Below, one piece after another: positions 1-7,077 of a stretch of 13,765 nucleotides of DNA. The position numbers and the translations under genes are program-made. Every line of letters starts with the position of its first letter. The first letter of the stretch is position 1. Under the pieces are notes generated by a model. It saw only the letters and a list, made by a program, of their open reading frames with translations, had not been told where the DNA came from and did not search any database. The DNA comes from Candidatus Woesearchaeota archaeon (GTDB lineage: Archaea; Nanobdellota; Nanobdellia; Woesearchaeales; 21-14-0-10-32-9). Location: NCBI GenBank assembly GCA_007116295.1, contig SKIS01000054.1:1-13765 (forward strand). The letters run 5' to 3'.

Positions 1-219
1 ATAACTCAGCTCTATAATGGACTAATGCTAACTGATGGGTCTACTCAGTTCTCTCGCTCGGATGGCTACATAGGGGGAGGTATTAGTGGCAGCGAAATAG
101 TTGATAATTATAGAGGATTAGTATTTGAAATAATAGTTTACGATGAAGCTCTAGATGAAACAGAAATTAGAGAAGTAAAAGAATATCTAAGTGACAAATA
201 CGAAATAATTATTTCTTAA
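1..219 (+). CDS. LamG/concanavalin-like domain protein, C-terminal fragment
   Basis: The frame is open from the first base of the window, so this is the 3' end of a longer gene whose start lies to the left. About 72 residues are visible. The stretch with VFEIIVYDEALDETEIREV and the closing EYLSDKYE is typical of the last beta strand and terminal helix of LamG-like jellyroll (concanavalin A-like) domains, which in archaea usually sit in large secreted or cell-surface proteins that may bind sugars or adhere to surfaces. The start of the domain and any signal peptide are outside the window. The stop overlaps the 3' end of the convergent methyltransferase gene by 11 bases. The family call rests on the C-terminal pattern only; the ligand is unknown. 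Confidence 0.6.
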   Translation: MTQLYNGLMLTDGSTQFSRSDGYIGGGISGSEIVDNYRGLVFEIIVYDEALDETEIREVKEYLSDKYEIIIS

Positions 220-1132
220 CTATTTTAGCAACAAAAAATCCTTCCGTATCATTATCCTGAGGATTTATCCTAAGACACTTATCAACCCTTGGATCATATT
301 TTTTTCCTTCAAACTCTAAAATTGGCTTCGTTTTATTGATGTCTAAATTTATATCTTGCAAATCAGCATCCTCGTTTTCCTGCAAAAGCTTACTTACAAC
401 TTCTTCATTTTCTTCAGGTTCTAAAGTACACGTGCTATAAACCAGCGTGCCTCCTTTTTTTAAAAGCTTAAAACAATGCCTGATAAGTCCTAACTGAGTG
501 TTTTGCATACTTTTTATAGCTCCAAAATGATACATCTTAGCAATCTTGTAATTCCTTCTAATAGTTCCTGTTCCACTACAAGGAGCATCCAATAATATTT
601 TGTCAAACTCGCCTTTTATTTGGTTACCATACATCCTAGTAATTAACGCGTTATGAATACCTAATCTTTGAAGATTAATACCTAAAGCAGCCAACCTCTT
701 ACCATTAGCATCGTTAGAAATCAAAAAACCTTCGTTTTCCATGTACTGAGCCATTTGACTAGACTTACTTCCTGGAGCAGCACACACATCTAAAACAAGT
801 TCTCCTGGCTTTGGCTCTAAAACAACAGGAGGTATCATACTAGCAGGATCTTGAACGTAGATATATCCTAATTGATGCTCAGGAAGATTTCCTATATCGT
901 ACCTTTCCTCGGTTCTATGTTTTATCCAAAACCCTTCTTTGCACCAAGGAACAGGTGTTAGCTCCCAAGTATCCTCCAACCTTTCCTTAAGCTCCTTTAT
1001 ACTTATTTTTAAAGTATTCACTCTAATAGCCTTATTAATATACTTTTGAGAATACTCAATAAAATCATCATAGTCTTCTCCAAGTAATTTTTTATATCTT
1101 TGAATAAATTCTTCTTTAAACTCAAGCTCCAT
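209..1132 (-). CDS. NOL1/NOP2/Sun-family RNA (cytosine-5) methyltransferase
   Basis: This enzyme transfers a methyl group from S-adenosylmethionine to C5 of cytosine in tRNA or rRNA. The 307-residue protein has the full NSUN signature. The SAM-binding motif DVCAAPGSK is at residues 115-123, DAPCSGTG with Cys185 at 182-189, and YSTCTLEPEE with Cys235 at 232-241. In this family the second cysteine is usually the nucleophile and the first helps release the product. The end (RINPQDNDTEGFFVAKI) is also typical. The N-terminal ~95 residues form the usual small RNA-binding lead-in; no PUA domain is visible. The start at 1132 fits a TATA-like box about 25 bases upstream. The gene is alone on its strand. 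The target (tRNA or rRNA) cannot be told from sequence alone. Confidence 0.93.
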   Translation of the reverse strand: MELEFKEEFIQRYKKLLGEDYDDFIEYSQKYINKAIRVNTLKISIKELKERLEDTWELTPVPWCKEGFWIKHRTEERYDIGNLPEHQLGYIYVQDPASMIPPVVLEPKPGELVLDVCAAPGSKSSQMAQYMENEGFLISNDANGKRLAALGINLQRLGIHNALITRMYGNQIKGEFDKILLDAPCSGTGTIRRNYKIAKMYHFGAIKSMQNTQLGLIRHCFKLLKKGGTLVYSTCTLEPEENEEVVSKLLQENEDADLQDINLDINKTKPILEFEGKKYDPRVDKCLRINPQDNDTEGFFVAKIVKK

Positions 1133-1147
1133 AACAAAAAAGAGTTT

Positions 1148-1165
1148 ACCTTTTTATTAAAAGGT
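1148..1165 (-). promoter_or_regulatory. TATA-like promoter of the RNA methyltransferase inside an inverted repeat
   Basis: The AT-rich stretch around 1151-1162 is about 25 bases upstream of the minus-strand ATG at 1132, the spacing expected for a leaderless archaeal transcript. It lies inside an 18-base perfect inverted repeat with 7-base arms (ACCTTTT / AAAAGGT) and a 4-base centre. The symmetry may be chance in AT-rich DNA or a regulator site. Confidence 0.5.
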
Positions 1166-1186
1166 TTGGATGAAGTCCAATCATAA

Positions 1187-1198
1187 CATTTATATAAT
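1187..1198 (+). promoter_or_regulatory. Candidate TATA box for the FKBP gene
   Basis: The sequence TTTATATAAT is the best TATA match between the methyltransferase and the FKBP gene. It would place the transcript start near 1219, giving the FKBP mRNA a leader of about 60 bases. A second, weaker candidate (TTTTATACAT) lies at 1211-1220, so the actual start is uncertain. Confidence 0.45.
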
Positions 1199-1278
1199 GC
1201 TTTGAGATTCTTTTATACATAATTCTCTTATGCTCGTAAGACTAGAGCTAGAGATTAAAGCGATTAAAGGTAATATTT

Positions 1279-1941
1279 ATGACGATAAAAAAAGGCGACT
1301 TCGTAGAGTTTGATTACACTGGTAGAGTAGAGGATATTATTTTCGATACGACTATTGAAAAAATTGGTAAAGAGCTAAATTCAAAAAAAGAGTTCAAACC
1401 TCTAAAAATTTGTGTTGGTCAAAATCATGTTTTGCCTGGTTTAGATAGTGCTCTTGTCGGTTTAAAAACCGGTAAGCACAAGGTAAGTCTTAAGGCTCAA
1501 GATGCTTTTGGAAAAAAAGATCCTAAGCTCTTAAAACTAATGCCTATGAAGCTTTTCAAAAAGCAAGGAATAAATCCTTATCCTGGTTTAGAATTAAACA
1601 TGGATGGTCGGGTTGCATCTGTAAAAAGTGTTAGTGGTGGTAGAGTAATAGTTGATTTCAATCATCCTCTTTCAGGTAAAGACGTGGATTATGAAGTGGA
1701 TATAAAAAGAATTATAGAAGATAAAAAAGAACAATTAGAAAGCTTACTTGAACTTATGAGTATTCCTTTCACTAAAGTTGATGTAAAGGAAAAGAAGGCT
1801 GATGCAAAAGTGGCTATGGAGATCCCAGAGCAATTTGCTGATATGATAAAAAAACAAGTAAAAGACTTAATTGGTTTAGAACTTTCTTTTAAGGTAGAAG
1901 AAACAAAAAAAGAAAAAGATACTCAAAGCCAAAAAAAGTAA
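1279..1941 (+). CDS. FKBP-type peptidyl-prolyl cis-trans isomerase, FKBP26/SlyD-like
   Basis: This protein catalyses cis-trans isomerisation of peptide bonds before proline and probably acts as a cytosolic folding chaperone. It has 220 residues. The FKBP half opens with KKGDFVEFDYTGR, and VLPGLDSALVGLKTGK at 51-66 is the active-site region. An insert-in-flap chaperone domain follows at about 85-140, closing with NHPLSGKDVDYEV as in SlyD. Residues 150-207 form an extra C-terminal domain like that of the long archaeal FKBPs of about 26 kDa, then a lysine-rich tail. There is no signal peptide. Only a weak ribosome-binding sequence (AAAGGT, 1266-1271) precedes the ATG. The next gene, ftsZ, starts 43 bases downstream and has its own promoter-like sequence. 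Confidence 0.93.
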   Translation: MTIKKGDFVEFDYTGRVEDIIFDTTIEKIGKELNSKKEFKPLKICVGQNHVLPGLDSALVGLKTGKHKVSLKAQDAFGKKDPKLLKLMPMKLFKKQGINPYPGLELNMDGRVASVKSVSGGRVIVDFNHPLSGKDVDYEVDIKRIIEDKKEQLESLLELMSIPFTKVDVKEKKADAKVAMEIPEQFADMIKKQVKDLIGLELSFKVEETKKEKDTQSQKK

Positions 1942-1942
1942 T

Positions 1943-1954
1943 CTTTAAATAAAC
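1943..1954 (+). promoter_or_regulatory. TATA-like box before ftsZ
   Basis: CTTTAAATAAAC follows directly after the FKBP stop. It would start transcription near 1974, leaving a short leader that contains the purine-rich GGGGAG (1975-1980), a possible ribosome-binding site 4 bases before the ATG. Read-through from the FKBP gene is also possible. Confidence 0.5.
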
Positions 1955-1984
1955 TAGTGTGTGTTAAGATATTAGGGGAGAAAT

Positions 1985-3079
1985 ATGACTTTAGATATAA
2001 AAGATGTAAAGGGAGCAGATATTCCTAGAAAACCTAGTGATTTAGATGCTGAGTTAGAAAAACTCTTAAGTAATCAGAAGGCTAAGATAAAAGTTTTTGG
2101 TTGCGGAGGAGGGGGTAACAACACTATTAACAGGATTACTGAAATAGGTATTGCTGGCGCAGAAACTATTGCTATCAATACTGATGCTCAAGATCTACTT
2201 TACACTAGTGCTGATAAAAAAATATTGATTGGAAGAGATTTGACTAAAGGTTTAGGTGCGGGTAGCGTACCTAAGATTGGTCAAGAAGCAGCAAGAGAAT
2301 CTGAACAAGAAATAAAAAGTGCTCTTCAAGGAGCAGATATGACATTTATAACATGCGGTCTTGGTGGTGGTACTGGTACTGGTGCTGCACCTATTGTTGC
2401 AGAAAACAGCAAAAAGGCTGGTGCTTTAACAGTTGGAGTTGTTACTTTACCTTTCAAGATGGAAGGTCAAAGAAGATACGAAAATGCTATTTATGGTCTT
2501 GATTTAATGAAAAAAAACGTGGACACTTTAATAGTGATTCCTAACGACAAATTATTAGAATTAGCTCCTGATTTACCTTTACACACAGCTTTTAAAATAG
2601 CTGACGAAATACTTACCAACGCTGTAAAAGGTGTCGCTGAACTTGTAACTAAAGCAGGTCTTGTAAACCTAGATTTTGCAGACATAAGAGCAGTTATGGG
2701 TGATGGAGGAGTTGCTTTAATAGGTGTTGGCGAAAGTGATAGTGATAGTAGGGCTGACGAAGCTGTTGAAAAAGCAATTAACAATCCTCTTTTAGATGTT
2801 GACATAACTGGGGCGAGTGGCGCTTTGATAAACGTGGCTGGTGGCAGCGATATGACTTTAGAGGAAGCACGTCAAGTCGTTGAAAAAATTAGTGACAAAT
2901 TAGATAGTGAAGCTAGAATGATTTGGGGAGCTCAAATAAGTGATGACTTAGAAGGTGCTTTAAGGGTTATGCTGGTTGTTACAGGGGTTCAGTCAAGCCA
3001 AATTATTGGTAATCAAAACAATCCGAAGAAAAGAAAGAAGGAGGCAGAATCAGAGTTAGGAATAACTTTTGTTGATTAA
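1985..3079 (+). CDS. ftsZ: Cell division protein FtsZ (tubulin-like GTPase)
   Basis: FtsZ polymerises with GTP into the division ring at midcell. The 364-residue protein shows the tubulin/FtsZ signature GGGTGTG at 127-133. The N-terminal glycine loop VFGCGGGGNN is at 37-46, and the catalytic T7 loop NLDFADI, with acidic residues Asp230 and Asp233, is at 228-234. A roughly 34-residue leader precedes the GTPase domain. The end, after a lysine-rich linker at about 345-352, is ELGITFVD. This resembles the conserved C-terminal peptide of archaeal FtsZ, which in the family docks membrane-anchor partners such as SepF. No partner gene is in the window. It is followed 1 base later by secE, an arrangement of ftsZ, secE and spt5 that is common in archaea. 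Confidence 0.97.
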   Translation: MTLDIKDVKGADIPRKPSDLDAELEKLLSNQKAKIKVFGCGGGGNNTINRITEIGIAGAETIAINTDAQDLLYTSADKKILIGRDLTKGLGAGSVPKIGQEAARESEQEIKSALQGADMTFITCGLGGGTGTGAAPIVAENSKKAGALTVGVVTLPFKMEGQRRYENAIYGLDLMKKNVDTLIVIPNDKLLELAPDLPLHTAFKIADEILTNAVKGVAELVTKAGLVNLDFADIRAVMGDGGVALIGVGESDSDSRADEAVEKAINNPLLDVDITGASGALINVAGGSDMTLEEARQVVEKISDKLDSEARMIWGAQISDDLEGALRVMLVVTGVQSSQIIGNQNNPKKRKKEAESELGITFVD

Positions 3080-3080
3080 A

Positions 3081-3314
3081 ATGTATAAGAAATTTAAAAG
3101 ATTTTTAACCAAGTCTGGTAGGGTTTTAAGAGTTACTAGAAAGCCTAACAAACAAGAGTTTTTAACCATTAGTAAGGTTAGTGCTATAGGTATATTATTG
3201 ATTGGTTTAATTGGTTTTATACTTCGACTGGTTGATGATTTTTTCTCTCTTTACGTTGCAGCATTAGTTGTGGTTTTAATAGTGGTTTATTTATTATACT
3301 TTGTTAAGGAATGA
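3081..3314 (+). CDS. secE: Preprotein translocase subunit SecE (Sss1 type) with an extra hydrophobic segment
   Basis: SecE clamps the SecY channel in the membrane and is needed for protein export. The cytoplasmic amphipathic helix and hinge (SGRVLRVTRKPNKQEF, 12-27) and the first membrane segment (ISKVSAIGILLIGLIGFIL, about 30-48) match archaeal SecE well. The protein has 77 residues, longer than the roughly 60 usual for archaeal SecE. The excess is a second strongly hydrophobic stretch at about 56-74 ending in YFVKE. The ATG at 3081 is chosen over a TTG at 3069 because it follows the ftsZ stop by 1 base and begins the family pattern directly. The stop overlaps a possible ATG of the next gene (ATGA, 3311-3314), so the genes are co-transcribed. 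Confidence 0.9.
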   Translation: MYKKFKRFLTKSGRVLRVTRKPNKQEFLTISKVSAIGILLIGLIGFILRLVDDFFSLYVAALVVVLIVVYLLYFVKE

Positions 3315-3319
3315 TCAAA

Positions 3320-3817
3320 ATGAGTGAAGAAAAAAAACAATCAGATAACGAGCAAGAAAGTCAAGATATCAATACTAGTATTTACGCTCTTAGAGTTACA
3401 GCTAATAGAGAAGACCAAGTTATGAGTTTTTTAGCTAGTAATGTTTTAAGAAAAAAAATGGCTGTTCATTCAGTTATAAGGCCTCATGATATGAGGGGTT
3501 ACATCTTTGTAGAGGGAGATTCAAAGTCAGATGTTGAGCAAGCAGCTCACGGAGTTCCTTATGCAAGAGGAGTTTTAGGAGATGCTATTCCTTACAAAGA
3601 AATAGAGCACATGCTTGAACAAGCTAAAAAAGAAGTCAATATCAAGAAAAACGATATCGCTGAAATTATTAGCGGTCCTTTCAAAAGACAGCAGTGTAAG
3701 ATTACGAGAGTTGATAAGGCTAAAGAAGAAGTCGTTGTGGAATTATTAGAAGCAGCAGTTCCGATACCTATCACTTTAAAACTTGATGCTGTTAAAGTTG
3801 TCAGGAGAGACGATTAG
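3320..3817 (+). CDS. spt5: Transcription elongation factor Spt5 (archaeal NusG)
   Basis: Spt5 binds the RNA polymerase clamp and keeps elongation processive, usually together with Spt4 (not seen here). An acidic, low-complexity lead (1-18) is followed by an NGN domain at about 20-98, with SIYALRVTANREDQVM and HDMRGYIFVEG, then by a KOW domain at about 108-165 (DIAEIISGPFKRQQCKITRV). I place the start at the ATG at 3320 because AAGGA at 3306-3310 then lies 9 bases upstream, a usable spacing. The ATG at 3311, overlapping the secE stop, would add three residues (MIK) and has AAGGA directly against it. The neighbours SecE and L11 are the usual archaeal context. Confidence 0.93.
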   Translation: MSEEKKQSDNEQESQDINTSIYALRVTANREDQVMSFLASNVLRKKMAVHSVIRPHDMRGYIFVEGDSKSDVEQAAHGVPYARGVLGDAIPYKEIEHMLEQAKKEVNIKKNDIAEIISGPFKRQQCKITRVDKAKEEVVVELLEAAVPIPITLKLDAVKVVRRDD

Positions 3818-3825
3818 TGAGAAAT

Positions 3826-3837
3826 CTTTATAAATAA
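3826..3837 (+). promoter_or_regulatory. TATA box of the L11 gene
   Basis: CTTTATAAATAA is centred about 29 bases before the ATG at 3860, predicting a leaderless or nearly leaderless mRNA. No Shine-Dalgarno sequence is needed with that start. Confidence 0.7.
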
Positions 3838-3859
3838 GGGGTTATTTCGAAGAATAAAA

Positions 3860-4606
3860 ATGGCATCAAGTTCAATTGAAGTATTAATAGAAGGAGGAAA
3901 GGCTACTGCTGCACCTCCGTTAGGACCTGCTTTAGGCCCTATGGGTGTAAATATAGGTCAGGTAGTTGGAGATATAAACAAGAAAACAGCTGAATTTAAG
4001 GGGATGCAAGTTCCTGTAACTGTAACTGTTGACTCTGACACTAAAGAATATTCTATAAAAGTAGGTACTCCTCCTGCAGGAGAGCTCATTAAGCAAGAAG
4101 GAAAGATTCCTAAGGGAAGCGGTGTTCCTCAAAGAGACTTCGTAGGCACCTTAAAAATTGAGCAAATAATTAAAGTTGCTAAAATGAAAGAAGACGCTTT
4201 GACTGGTAAGAACTTAAAACAAAAAGTCAAAGAAATCTTAGGCACTTGTAATAGTATGGGTGTAAAAGTTGAGGGTGTTAAAGCAGTTGAGGCTATTGAG
4301 CTTGTTAATCAAGGTAAGTTTGATAAAGAGATAGCTGAAGAAAAAACTGAGCTTAGCGCTGATGAACTTAAAGAAGTCGAAGAAAAGAAAAAGGAGATGC
4401 AGAAAAAATTAGAAGAGCAAAGAGCTCAATTAGAATCTCAAGCTAAGGCTATTAGAGAAGAGTTTGCTGATAAGCCTATAGAGGATATGAGAGATGCTAT
4501 GGAAGAGGCAGGCATCCCAGAAGTTATTATTAACAAAGTTGCACCTATGCCTGGTGAAAAGGCTGGTGCTAAAGCAGCAGGAAGTCCTGCTAAACCTAAG
4601 AAGTGA
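3860..4606 (+). CDS. rpl11: 50S ribosomal protein L11 with a long C-terminal extension
   Basis: L11 forms the GTPase-associated stalk base with 23S rRNA. Residues 1 to about 155 are a complete archaeal L11. The N-terminal domain has the proline-rich APPLGPALGPMGVNIGQV. The C-terminal RNA-binding domain includes LKQKVKEILGTCNSMGVKVEG. Archaeal L11 normally ends about here, at 160-165 residues, but this protein continues to 248. The added part is a highly charged helix, probably a coiled coil (about 165-215, rich in Glu, Lys, Gln), then a short segment (EDMRDAMEEAGIPEVIINKV) and an Ala/Pro/Lys-rich flexible tail. The function of the tail is unknown. L1 and L10, frequent neighbours of L11, do not follow. 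Confidence 0.94.
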   Translation: MASSSIEVLIEGGKATAAPPLGPALGPMGVNIGQVVGDINKKTAEFKGMQVPVTVTVDSDTKEYSIKVGTPPAGELIKQEGKIPKGSGVPQRDFVGTLKIEQIIKVAKMKEDALTGKNLKQKVKEILGTCNSMGVKVEGVKAVEAIELVNQGKFDKEIAEEKTELSADELKEVEEKKKEMQKKLEEQRAQLESQAKAIREEFADKPIEDMRDAMEEAGIPEVIINKVAPMPGEKAGAKAAGSPAKPKK

Positions 4607-4611
4607 TTATT

Positions 4612-4902
4612 ATGGCAAGAAAAGGCGGTTCAAGAAGAAATATGAGGTCGAGGTTCACTAAGAACATAAAGGCCAAAGGAAAAATAAGTTTAAGAAGGTA
4701 TTTGCAAGAATTTAAAGAAGGGGACAAAGTCCACTTAGCATTAGAGCCTTCCATGCACAAAGGTAGTTTCATGCCTAAATTTGGTGGAAAAGTTGGTGTT
4801 GTAGAAGGGAAAGAAGGTTCTTGCTATAAAATAGGTATAAAAGATTTTGATAAAAAGAAAACGTTAGTTATTCATCCTATTCATTTGAGGAAAGCAAAAT
4901 GA
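4612..4902 (+). CDS. rpl21e: 50S ribosomal protein L21e
   Basis: This is a structural protein of the archaeal and eukaryotic large subunit with no bacterial counterpart. The 96-residue product is strongly basic at its N-terminus (MARKGGSRRNMRSRFTK) and contains FKEGDKVHLALEPSMHKG and the later VGVVEGKEGSCYKIGI typical of the SH3-like L21e fold. The ATG at 4612 is preferred to a GTG at 4603, which would overlap the L11 stop and add three residues not expected in the family. The stop overlaps the start of the next gene (ATGA), so L21e and Rpb4 are translationally coupled. Confidence 0.93.
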   Translation: MARKGGSRRNMRSRFTKNIKAKGKISLRRYLQEFKEGDKVHLALEPSMHKGSFMPKFGGKVGVVEGKEGSCYKIGIKDFDKKKTLVIHPIHLRKAK

Positions 4903-5243
4903 GTAATTTAAAGGTAATAAATAAGGCTCCTGTGAGCTTAGCTGAGCTGAAAGAGGACTTAAAAAATATTCAAAGTAGAGATGAAGAAATAGGTTTTAGG
5001 GCGGGTAAAACTTTAGAATACGTAAATAGTTTCAGTACTTTATCAGTTGAAGATTATAATAAATTAAAAGAAAAAATTCATTCTCTGGAAATCCCTAGAT
5101 TGAAAGATGAGCACGTAGTTAAAATAGCTGATTTTCTTCCGGGTAGCGTTGCTGAACTTGACGTCATATTGCAAGGATATGCTTTGACGGTCAGCAAGGA
5201 AAACTTGGCGAAACTCGTTGAGGCAATTAAAGAGTTCAAATAG
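4899..5243 (+). CDS. rpoF: DNA-directed RNA polymerase subunit Rpo4 (RpoF, Rpb4-like)
   Basis: Rpo4 pairs with Rpo7 to form the stalk of archaeal RNA polymerase, which helps open the promoter and guide RNA out. The 114-residue, mostly helical protein has the expected N-terminal part and a C-terminal HRDC-like helical bundle with KIADFLPGSVAELDVIL at about 75-91. Its place between L21e and DUF655 is a conserved archaeal gene order and strengthens the call. It overlaps the L21e stop by 4 bases. Rpo7 is not in the window. Confidence 0.9.
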   Translation: MSNLKVINKAPVSLAELKEDLKNIQSRDEEIGFRAGKTLEYVNSFSTLSVEDYNKLKEKIHSLEIPRLKDEHVVKIADFLPGSVAELDVILQGYALTVSKENLAKLVEAIKEFK

Positions 5244-5267
5244 TTTATTTCTGTGTTTTGCCAAAAC

Positions 5268-5277
5268 AATTAAATAC
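5268..5277 (+). promoter_or_regulatory. TATA-like box before the DUF655 gene
   Basis: AATTAAATAC is centred about 40 bases upstream of the ATG at 5313, putting the transcript start near 5298, at the edge of the Shine-Dalgarno sequence. Transcription from the upstream L21e/Rpo4 genes could also continue through. Confidence 0.4.
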
Positions 5278-5297
5278 TCTTTTGGATAATTGTATAT

Positions 5298-5305
5298 AAG
5301 GAGGG
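5298..5305 (+). promoter_or_regulatory. Strong Shine-Dalgarno sequence
   Basis: AAGGAGGG lies 7 bases before the ATG at 5313. It is one of the few strong ribosome-binding sites in the window and fixes this start. Confidence 0.75.
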
Positions 5306-5312
5306 CTAAAAA

Positions 5313-5861
5313 ATGAATAATAAAAAAGAAGAAAATGTAGTAGTATTGGACTTTTTAGCTAATGGCTATGTTAATAGTAGACAGAAGTTTAACACTCCTA
5401 TAGTTCAAGCTATCGGTAAACAAAACTTCACTTTATTAGAGCTTGTTCCTAAAAAAAATGTGATTTTACACTTACTCGAAACTGTTTATATTGGTAGTGA
5501 TAAGAGAGATAAAATTCATCATATTAATGGTAAATTAGATTATGAAAAGCTTACTAGTACTGCGAAGTCTGAATTAGAACACGCGGTTTTAGAACTAGTA
5601 CTGGAAAAAGAAGAAGAATTCGTTAACTTTTTCAACAAAGCTTACCCTCTAAATACTAGGGTGCACATATTAGAATTACTTCCTGGTGTTGGCAAAAGAC
5701 ACATGCTTGAATTAGTTGATAAAAGAAAAGATAAACCTTTTGAAAGTTTTAAAGATATTAAGGAAAGAGTAAAGTTAATGCCTGATCCTGAAAAAACTAT
5801 TACTAACAGAATAGTCTTAGAACTTCAAGGTAAAGAAAAGCACTATCTTTTTGTTAGGTAA
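5313..5861 (+). CDS. DUF655 family protein (helix-hairpin-helix, putative RNA/DNA binding)
   Basis: The 182-residue protein matches the archaeal DUF655 family. It has an N-terminal beta-rich, OB-like part (VVVLDFLANGYV at 9-20, NFTLLELVPKKNV at 38-50) and a helix-hairpin-helix part around 118-138 (LELLPGVGKRHMLELVDKR), followed by the conserved FESFKDIKERV. The fold suggests nucleic-acid binding, and the constant position after L21e and Rpo4 suggests a role near the ribosome or RNA polymerase, but no function has been proved that I know of. In many archaea an rRNA dimethyltransferase (KsgA) follows; here it does not. The stop is 4 bases from the convergent sppA stop. Confidence 0.88.
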   Translation: MNNKKEENVVVLDFLANGYVNSRQKFNTPIVQAIGKQNFTLLELVPKKNVILHLLETVYIGSDKRDKIHHINGKLDYEKLTSTAKSELEHAVLELVLEKEEEFVNFFNKAYPLNTRVHILELLPGVGKRHMLELVDKRKDKPFESFKDIKERVKLMPDPEKTITNRIVLELQGKEKHYLFVR

Positions 5862-5865
5862 ACTT

Positions 5866-6690
5866 TTAACTTAGTTTAAACAAAGGATTATTTTGCACTC
5901 CAAAAAGATTAAGTCCTCTTGTTCTTTGAACTTTTGTTTTTGTTTCTATGCTTTGACCTAGTTTGTTTTCTAAATAATTAATTGCTTGAGCCTTTCCACC
6001 TAGCTCATCAACGAGGCCTAGCTCTATTGCTTCTAGTCCTAAGTAAAATGAACCTTTTCTTATCTCTTCGTATTGCTCAGCTGTTAAATTTCTATTATTT
6101 TTAACGTCTTCTAAGAAAAAGTTGTGCATTAAAAGAATTTTCTCTTCTAAGACTTCTCTTTCAAATTCTCCTAACTCTTTAAATGGATCTCCTAAGGCTT
6201 TAAGCTCTCCACCAGTTATTTGTTCGTAAGTAACGTTATATCTCGCTAATAATCCTGAAAATTCTAAATAGCTAGCATAGACGCCCACACTTCCAGTTAT
6301 GCTTAGTTCATCACTAATAACGTAGTCTGCCGCGCTTGCTATCCAATAAGCTCCGCTTGCCCCGCTCTCTCTTATCCATGCTACCACTGGTTTATCGGCT
6401 TCTTTGATTGCCTTTACAACTTCGTGACTGGCGACAGGTGTACCTCCAGGACTATCTATTTCTAAAATTATTGCTTTTATTCGTGGATCTTGAGCTGACT
6501 GCTCTATGTTTTGTATTATTTCAGTTGAGCTAAGAGTCGTAGCAAAAAGTCCTTGACTCACTCTTTGCGTGTGAATCTCTCCTTTTATAGGTATGATATC
6601 AACATTAGTTCTTTCTAAATCTACTGTTGTGCTAAAAAAAAGTATTATGAAAAATGCGGCGACTATTATGTAAATATACTCTCTTTTCAT
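5866..6690 (-). CDS. sppA: Signal peptide peptidase SppA
   Basis: SppA is a membrane-bound serine protease that degrades cleaved signal peptides. The 274-residue protein has one N-terminal membrane anchor (about 5-22) and a single ClpP-like catalytic domain. LEIDSPGGTP is at 76-85. The nucleophile Ser112 is in GASGAYWIAS, and the general base Lys164 is in GGELKALGDPFKE. The 52-residue separation of Ser and Lys equals that reported for characterised archaeal SppA, which supports activity. RKGSFYLGLEAIELGLVDEL near 211-230 is also typical. It is divergent from aIF1A, each with its own TATA box. Confidence 0.95.
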   Translation of the reverse strand: MKREYIYIIVAAFFIILFFSTTVDLERTNVDIIPIKGEIHTQRVSQGLFATTLSSTEIIQNIEQSAQDPRIKAIILEIDSPGGTPVASHEVVKAIKEADKPVVAWIRESGASGAYWIASAADYVISDELSITGSVGVYASYLEFSGLLARYNVTYEQITGGELKALGDPFKELGEFEREVLEEKILLMHNFFLEDVKNNRNLTAEQYEEIRKGSFYLGLEAIELGLVDELGGKAQAINYLENKLGQSIETKTKVQRTRGLNLFGVQNNPLFKLS

Positions 6691-6711
6691 TATTCTAATT
6701 GTAGTACTAGG

Positions 6712-6723
6712 ATATTTATATTA
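6712..6723 (-). promoter_or_regulatory. TATA box of sppA
   Basis: On the minus strand the sequence reads TAATATAAATAT and is centred about 27 bases before the sppA ATG at 6690, predicting a leaderless mRNA. Confidence 0.6.
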
Positions 6724-6734
6724 GTTTGCATAAG

Positions 6735-6744
6735 ATTTATAAAC
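6735..6744 (+). promoter_or_regulatory. TATA box of aIF1A
   Basis: ATTTATAAAC is centred 26 bases before the ATG at 6766. The same hexamer TTTATA followed by AAC recurs before S8e (11352-11360). A leaderless transcript is predicted. Confidence 0.7.
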
Positions 6745-6765
6745 AAACTACTATTTAAGTGATTT

Positions 6766-7077
6766 ATGTCAGAAGAAGAAAGCATCGGCAGAGTAAGAAC
6801 ACCTAGAGAAGGCCAAGTATTGGGAATACTTGAAGCAAGACTTGGCGGTTCGAGATGTGAAGTTAGATGTGTTGATGGAAACGTTAGAAATTGCAGGATA
6901 CCTGGCAGACTAAAAAGAAGGCTTTGGGTAAGAGAAGGAGACGTAGTTTTAGTTGAACCTTGGGAGTTTGGCGGAGAAGAAAAAGGAGATCTCATTTTTA
7001 GTTATAAAAAAAATCATGCGCAGTGGCTTAAAAAAGAAGGTTACTTAGATGCTTTAGAAGACTTAGATGAATTCTGA
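6766..7077 (+). CDS. eif1A: Translation initiation factor aIF1A
   Basis: aIF1A binds the A site of the small subunit during start-codon selection, like bacterial IF1. The 103-residue protein has the S1-like OB fold at about 14-85, with [20 protein letters not shown] and [19 protein letters not shown], the family hallmark. A helical acidic tail ([15 protein letters not shown]) follows. The 3' end overlaps the convergent lspA by 37 bases. A TATA box 26 bases before the ATG and the lack of a Shine-Dalgarno sequence point to a leaderless mRNA. Confidence 0.95.
   Translation: MSEEESIGRVRTPREGQVLGILEARLGGSRCEVRCVDGNVRNCRIPGRLKRRLWVREGDVVLVEPWEFGGEEKGDLIFSYKKNHAQWLKKEGYLDALEDLDEF

Noticed and set aside
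2491..2805. Minus-strand ORF of 104 codons
   Set aside because: It lies wholly inside ftsZ on the opposite strand and has no family pattern. Similar shadows at 3592-3774, 3932-4132, 5064-5269, 6690-6995 and 11492-11740 were left out for the same reason.
3069..3080. TTG start for SecE overlapping the ftsZ end
   Set aside because: The ATG at 3081 gives the family N-terminus directly after the ftsZ stop.
4603..4611. GTG start for L21e
   Set aside because: It overlaps the L11 stop and adds three residues before the typical MARKGG start.
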